NCBI GenBank assembly: GCA_016200025.1
Contig: JACQFO010000124.1
Coordinates: forward strand, 1-8,340
Reading direction: 5' to 3'
Length of the DNA stretch: 8,340 nt
Origin: Nitrososphaerota archaeon
GTDB lineage: Archaea; Thermoproteota; Nitrososphaeria; Nitrososphaerales; Gagatemarchaeaceae
Of this stretch, positions 5,482 through 8,340 are shown one piece after another. The number at the start of each line of letters is the position of its first letter. The first letter of the stretch is position 1. The notes under the pieces were generated by a model. The model made no database searches. It was not told where the DNA came from and saw nothing but the letters and a program-made list of their open reading frames with translations. Both the position numbers and the translations under genes were made by a program.

Positions 5482-6663
5482 ATGCCCTTCGTCCTGCCGA
5501 GTACTCTAATCGACTCCGAGCAGATAGCCCTGGTCCTGGCGTTCGGAAAGCTCTCAGTCTTGGAGGCATGCTCCATGCTCGGCCGGTCGGTCCAGAGGGC
5601 CGAGTCCCCATGCGAGAGGGTCGCGGTCCTCAGGCTGGAAGTCTCGTCCCCAGACCGTGTCACCGAGCTGGCTGGGATTCACAAGTCCGCTCCCCTGTGG
5701 GCCGTGGTGGACAATCCGTCCTCAGACCTGGGGAAGGTCGTCGACGAGCTTACCCTGCACCTCGACGAAAAATCGAACCTCTCGCTCAGCGGATACGAAG
5801 TATCAGCGGACGACTACGACACACTGGCGAGGTCCCTACTCGACGGCGTAAGGGCCTCTGGCCTGCGCAAGGTCAGGTTGCTGAGGCCGAGGGGCAACGA
5901 GCTGTTGGCGGAGGAAGTCCTGTCAAGGAAGGCGATAGACGTCCTGGCGTTTCCATATCACGGGGGCTTCTGGCTCGGGCCCACCACATGGATTCCTGAT
6001 TCCGTTTCCCTGCGCGGACGCGGCACCCGCAAACCCACGCCCCACTCCGACATCTCGCTTTCCCCAAGGCTCGCGGCGGTCCTTGTCAACCTCGCAGGCC
6101 TCCGCCCGGGCCAGGTCCTCCTCGACCCATTCTGCGGCTCGGGGACGATTCTAATGGAGGCCTACATCAAGTCGCTCCGCTGCCTGGGCCTCGATTCGAG
6201 CGCGAGCAGGGTGCAGGACGCGAGGCAGAACCTGCAATGGACCGACGCCGGCCCCTCAGACAAGGGCTACGATATCCGAAAGGGAGACACGCGCGAGCTC
6301 CCTCGGATGCTCCGTGGCACAAGGGTCGACGCGGTTGTCACCGAGCCCGTCCTCCTCCCGAGGCTGGAAGCCAGACCAAGGACTTCCACGGCCCGCCAGA
6401 TGATAGACACCGCGGGGGCAACATATTCTGTCGCCCTCGAATCGATGGCCCGCGTACTTCAGCCCGGAGGGAGGATCGTCATAGTGGTCCCGGTCATACA
6501 GACCATGGACGGAGAGGAGGTCTCCCTCGTCCTCGACGGCAGGAAGCTGGGCCTCAAGCCCTACCAGCCCGGCCCTGTGGGGTTCGAATACCCTGTGAGG
6601 CTCTCCTTCGAGAGCACCAGGTGGGTCAGGAGGGGTGTCTACGTCTTCGAGTCCGCGTCCTGA
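5482..6663 (+). CDS. THUMP-domain RNA methyltransferase, Trm-G10/Trm11-like (COG1041)
   Basis: The protein has 393 residues. Its best match by layout is the archaeal enzyme that makes N2-methyl and N2,N2-dimethylguanosine at tRNA position 10. The N-terminal half (about 60-170) fits a divergent THUMP region, with LAFPYHGGFWLGPTTWIPD near its end. A linker RGTRKPTPHSDISLSPRLA follows (compare R-P...P-LA in the family), then a Rossmann methyltransferase. Motif I is LLDPFCGSGTILMEA (213-227), an acidic loop GLDSS (236-240) suits the SAM ribose, and RKGDTREL (266-273) carries a further SAM-site acid. Motif IV, normally DPPY, reads TEPVLLP (287-293). The C-terminus WVRRGVYVFE matches the family end. 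The ATG at 5482 fits a leaderless promoter. It diverges from rpl10e and overlaps the tail of the SPOUT gene on the other strand by 25 bp. The position methylated is inferred, not shown. Confidence 0.83.
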   Translation: MPFVLPSTLIDSEQIALVLAFGKLSVLEACSMLGRSVQRAESPCERVAVLRLEVSSPDRVTELAGIHKSAPLWAVVDNPSSDLGKVVDELTLHLDEKSNLSLSGYEVSADDYDTLARSLLDGVRASGLRKVRLLRPRGNELLAEEVLSRKAIDVLAFPYHGGFWLGPTTWIPDSVSLRGRGTRKPTPHSDISLSPRLAAVLVNLAGLRPGQVLLDPFCGSGTILMEAYIKSLRCLGLDSSASRVQDARQNLQWTDAGPSDKGYDIRKGDTRELPRMLRGTRVDAVVTEPVLLPRLEARPRTSTARQMIDTAGATYSVALESMARVLQPGGRIVIVVPVIQTMDGEEVSLVLDGRKLGLKPYQPGPVGFEYPVRLSFESTRWVRRGVYVFESAS

Positions 6664-7355
6664 GAGGAATCTATGGCGCTGACGGCCTTCCTAAAGACGC
6701 CCGACATCAGGTTCAGCTGCCTGTCCGTAAGGCCTGACGCCCCAGCGATTCTCTTGCCCACCTCGAAGAGGTTCTGCGTCCTGTGCCTTGGCGCCCTCGA
6801 CGCCCCTCCCAGGTCCATGAGGCTCTTCGCGAAGATCTCCCTGGCCTTTCTGCTCTGGGCGGAGCGCTTCCGTCCGCTCCCCCTGGAGGCAAGGTAGAGC
6901 GCTATGGCGGCGGCGTGCCCTACGTTCAGCGCCCTATAGCCTGGGGCGGTTTCTATCGTCGTGGTGGTGTCGCAGAGCTCAATCTCCTCGTTCCTCAGGC
7001 CCGTCGAATCCCTGCCGAAGACCAATGAGGACGTGCGAGCTGAAGAGAGGATGTCGTGCAGCAGCTCGGGTCCGACTGTCCTGCGTATGACGTTGGAAGT
7101 CTTGGACGCCCTGACCGCTGTGGTCGCCACGAGCAGTTCGTTCTCACTCCTAACAGTCTCCAACGTGGTTACGATCGCATCGTCCAGAACCTTCGAAGCA
7201 TGGGAAGCATACATCGCGGCCACGGAGATGTCGACCTTGGGCCTCACAAGGTACAACTTGCCCACTCCGAAGTTCATCAGGAGCCTGGCCACATGCCCAA
7301 CGTTGACCGGATACTGGGGCTCCACCAGCGTCACCGAGACCCCCTTGGGGATCAT
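6639..7355 (-). CDS. SPOUT RNA 2'-O-methyltransferase, TrmJ-like (TrmH family group 1)
   Basis: It is likely to methylate the ribose 2'-OH of a tRNA residue, position 32 in characterised archaeal TrmJ. From the ATG at 7355 it has 238 residues. The SPOUT motifs are in order. Motif 1 is VEPQYPVNVGHVARLLMNFG (11-30) with the conserved N and R. Motif 2 is LVFGRDSTGLRNEEIELCD (111-129), where D replaces the usual E of GREGxGL. Motif 3 is ETAPGYRALNVGHAAAIALY (135-154), which forms the trefoil knot over SAM. A basic, partly helical extension (about 158-238) follows, as in TrmJ dimers. The ATG overlaps the ksgA stop as ATGA and is preceded by GAGG at a six-base spacing. The longer GTG/ATG-type extension back to 7412 lies within ksgA and lacks family sequence. 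The gene converges on the Trm-G10-like gene. The exact target is inferred. Confidence 0.87.
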   Translation of the reverse strand: MIPKGVSVTLVEPQYPVNVGHVARLLMNFGVGKLYLVRPKVDISVAAMYASHASKVLDDAIVTTLETVRSENELLVATTAVRASKTSNVIRRTVGPELLHDILSSARTSSLVFGRDSTGLRNEEIELCDTTTTIETAPGYRALNVGHAAAIALYLASRGSGRKRSAQSRKAREIFAKSLMDLGGASRAPRHRTQNLFEVGKRIAGASGLTDRQLNLMSGVFRKAVSAIDSSQDADSKT

Positions 7356-8101
7356 GGGGTGCCTCGCACCCGCTGCGATGAATGCATCGCTTTCGAGGGG
7401 CTCGCAGAACATAGACCGTGCACCTCCTCAGGCGTCAGGGAGTAGACCCTCTTTCTTCCATGTCCTCCGGCCCCGGCCATGCCCAGCTCTCCGAGCGCGG
7501 AGTCGACCTCCCTCCTTCGCAACGAGAAAAGCCTCTTGATGGCCCGGACCTCCTCCTTTGGAACTCTGACCTTCGGCCTGAAGGCGACGACCACCGAGCT
7601 CACCCTTGGAGGCGGCGAAAATGAGGCGCGGTTCACCCGGCGTAGCACTTTGACTTGTGCCGAGAGCTGCGCGAGAGCCGAGACCGCCCGGTAGTCCCTT
7701 GAGCCCGGGGGCGCGAGGATCTTCTCGACGAAGTCTTCCTGGAGCAGCACTACGGCCCTGCGATACTCGAGACCGCTCAGCCACTCCACGAACTTCGCGG
7801 ACCTGGAATACGGCAGGCTAGAGACCAGCACGTCGAACCTAGGGGCCTCGCGGAAAGCATCCCCCAGGTGGACCCTCGCGTCTGCTCGCCCCAGGGCTTC
7901 GATGGTGGCTCTGTGGTTCTCGGGGTCAATCTCGTACCCCTCGAACTCCGAACCGAGCCCCACGAGCTCCCGAGTGAGCACCCCCCTCCCTGTCCCTATC
8001 TCGAGCACCTTCTCCTTTGAATTCACCCCGGACGCCTCCACCATCATCCCGACGACCTCGGGGTCCACCAGGTAGTGCTGCCCCAGCCTTCTTCGCTTCA
8101 T
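7352..8101 (-). CDS. ksgA: rRNA adenine dimethyltransferase KsgA/Dim1
   Basis: KsgA/Dim1 dimethylates two adjacent adenosines in the 3'-terminal helix of small-subunit rRNA during ribosome assembly. The 249-residue protein starts MKRRRLGQHYLVDPEVV, the family's N-terminal signature. Motif I is VLEIGTGRGVLTREL (32-46), the SAM-ribose acid lies in GYEIDPENH (55-63), and HLGDAF (78-83) is the adenine-side motif. Motif IV reads SSLPYSRSAKF (94-104), where most family members have NLPY. FSPPPRVSSVVV (161-172) and LFSLRRREVDSAL (191-203) are the usual C-terminal domain signatures. The ATG overlaps the DUF655 stop, and its own stop overlaps the SPOUT gene start, both as ATGA. The DUF655-ksgA pair is a well-known archaeal arrangement. 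The serine in motif IV at residue 95 is unusual. Confidence 0.95.
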   Translation of the reverse strand: MKRRRLGQHYLVDPEVVGMMVEASGVNSKEKVLEIGTGRGVLTRELVGLGSEFEGYEIDPENHRATIEALGRADARVHLGDAFREAPRFDVLVSSLPYSRSAKFVEWLSGLEYRRAVVLLQEDFVEKILAPPGSRDYRAVSALAQLSAQVKVLRRVNRASFSPPPRVSSVVVAFRPKVRVPKEEVRAIKRLFSLRRREVDSALGELGMAGAGGHGRKRVYSLTPEEVHGLCSASPSKAMHSSQRVRGTP

Positions 8102-8340
8102 TTCTTGACGAAGAGGCTGACCCTCGAGTCGCCGGCGAGCTCCTCTACGACCCTCTTCGCGATCATCTTCGCGGGTTCCCGGAGGCCCACACGCTTCTGG
8201 ATGTCCTCGAAGCTTGAGAAGCGCTGCTTCTCCCTCATATCGACAATCTCCTTCATGAACGTCTTCCCTATGCCAGGGATCAGCTCCAGCCCGTGCAGGC
8301 GGGGCGTCAAAGGTTGCAGGTCGTTGAAGTAGGCCACATA
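8098..8340 (-). CDS. DUF655 helix-hairpin-helix protein (COG1491), C-terminal part
   Basis: This is the last 80 residues of the DUF655 protein; the frame is open to the right edge (YVAYFNDLQPLTPRLHGLE...), so the start is outside and the GTG at 8337 is an internal valine. The fragment holds a helix-hairpin-helix motif, LELIPGIGKTFMKEIVDMR, then FSSFEDIQKRVG and a second helical repeat LREPAKMIAKRVVEEL. Such motifs bind nucleic acid without sequence specificity. The family is predicted to bind RNA but its role is not known. In many archaea it lies between rpl21e/rpoF and ksgA, and here it precedes ksgA with a four-base ATGA overlap. That supports a link to ribosome or rRNA maturation. Confidence 0.9.
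   Translation of the reverse strand, partial: YVAYFNDLQPLTPRLHGLELIPGIGKTFMKEIVDMREKQRFSSFEDIQKRVGLREPAKMIAKRVVEELAGDSRVSLFVKK

Noticed and set aside
7356..7412. 19-residue N-terminal extension of the SPOUT protein
   Set aside because: It lies wholly inside ksgA and lacks family similarity. The ATG at 7355 has an ATGA overlap and a GAGG ribosome binding site.
6961..7539. Plus-strand open frame of 192 codons opposite the SPOUT and ksgA genes
   Set aside because: It is a shadow of well-supported minus-strand genes; the Ser/Thr-rich translation has no recognisable motif.
1..8340. Search for CRISPR arrays, tRNA/rRNA genes, insertion sequences, defence or mobile modules
   Set aside because: I saw no regularly spaced repeats, no cloverleaf or rRNA segments, no transposase motifs and no terminal inverted repeats. 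The window is dense with core housekeeping genes and has no gene-free stretch over 300 bases.

Overview
The window is a gene-dense stretch of archaeal chromosome made almost entirely of information-processing genes. It includes a PCNA sliding clamp, an archaeo-eukaryotic primase small subunit, GINS, RNA polymerase subunit L, TFS, the exosome cap protein Csl4, Dph2 (diphthamide) and ribosomal protein L10e. Together these place it in the Archaea. GC is high by eye. Non-ATG starts (TTG, GTG) are common, and first genes look leaderless with TTTA-type TATA elements. The L10e N-terminus and the L10e-Dph2-Csl4-RpoL-TFS order resemble what I recall of Thaumarchaeota/Nitrososphaeria (TACK), perhaps a high-GC lineage outside the marine ammonia oxidisers. 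That lineage call is an inference from memory, not a computed phylogeny.

Layout. (1) Positions 2-2596, plus strand: a replication block with the C-terminal part of PCNA, an unrecognised protein with a two-helix glycine-rich membrane hairpin, PriS, and a GINS51/15-type subunit starting on the base after the priS stop. (2) Positions 2593-5365, minus strand, read from right to left: rpl10e, dph2, csl4, rpoL, tfs. The dph2, csl4 and tfs starts each overlap the preceding stop by four bases, and rpoL appears to have its own TATA box. This block runs tail-to-tail into GINS, and the two stop codons share the palindrome CTAG. (3) Positions 5366-5481: a divergent intergenic region with a promoter facing each way. 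(4) Positions 5482-6663, plus strand: a THUMP/Trm-G10-like tRNA guanosine methyltransferase. (5) Positions 6639-8340, minus strand: DUF655, ksgA and a TrmJ-like SPOUT methyltransferase, tightly overlapping and converging on the previous gene with a 25-bp overlap.

How they work together. The left block supplies replisome parts: clamp, primer synthesis and helicase cofactor. The middle block links ribosome assembly (L10e), EF-2 modification (Dph2), RNA decay (Csl4) and transcription (RpoL, TFS). The right block modifies tRNA and rRNA.

I see no mobile element, CRISPR array, tRNA, rRNA or defence system, and no clear case of a wholly new system. The points most worth a second look are an apparent CTG start codon for TFS, altered catalytic motif IV in two methyltransferases (KsgA and the Trm-G10-like enzyme), an eight-ligand zinc region in PriS, and the unknown membrane protein inside the replication cluster.
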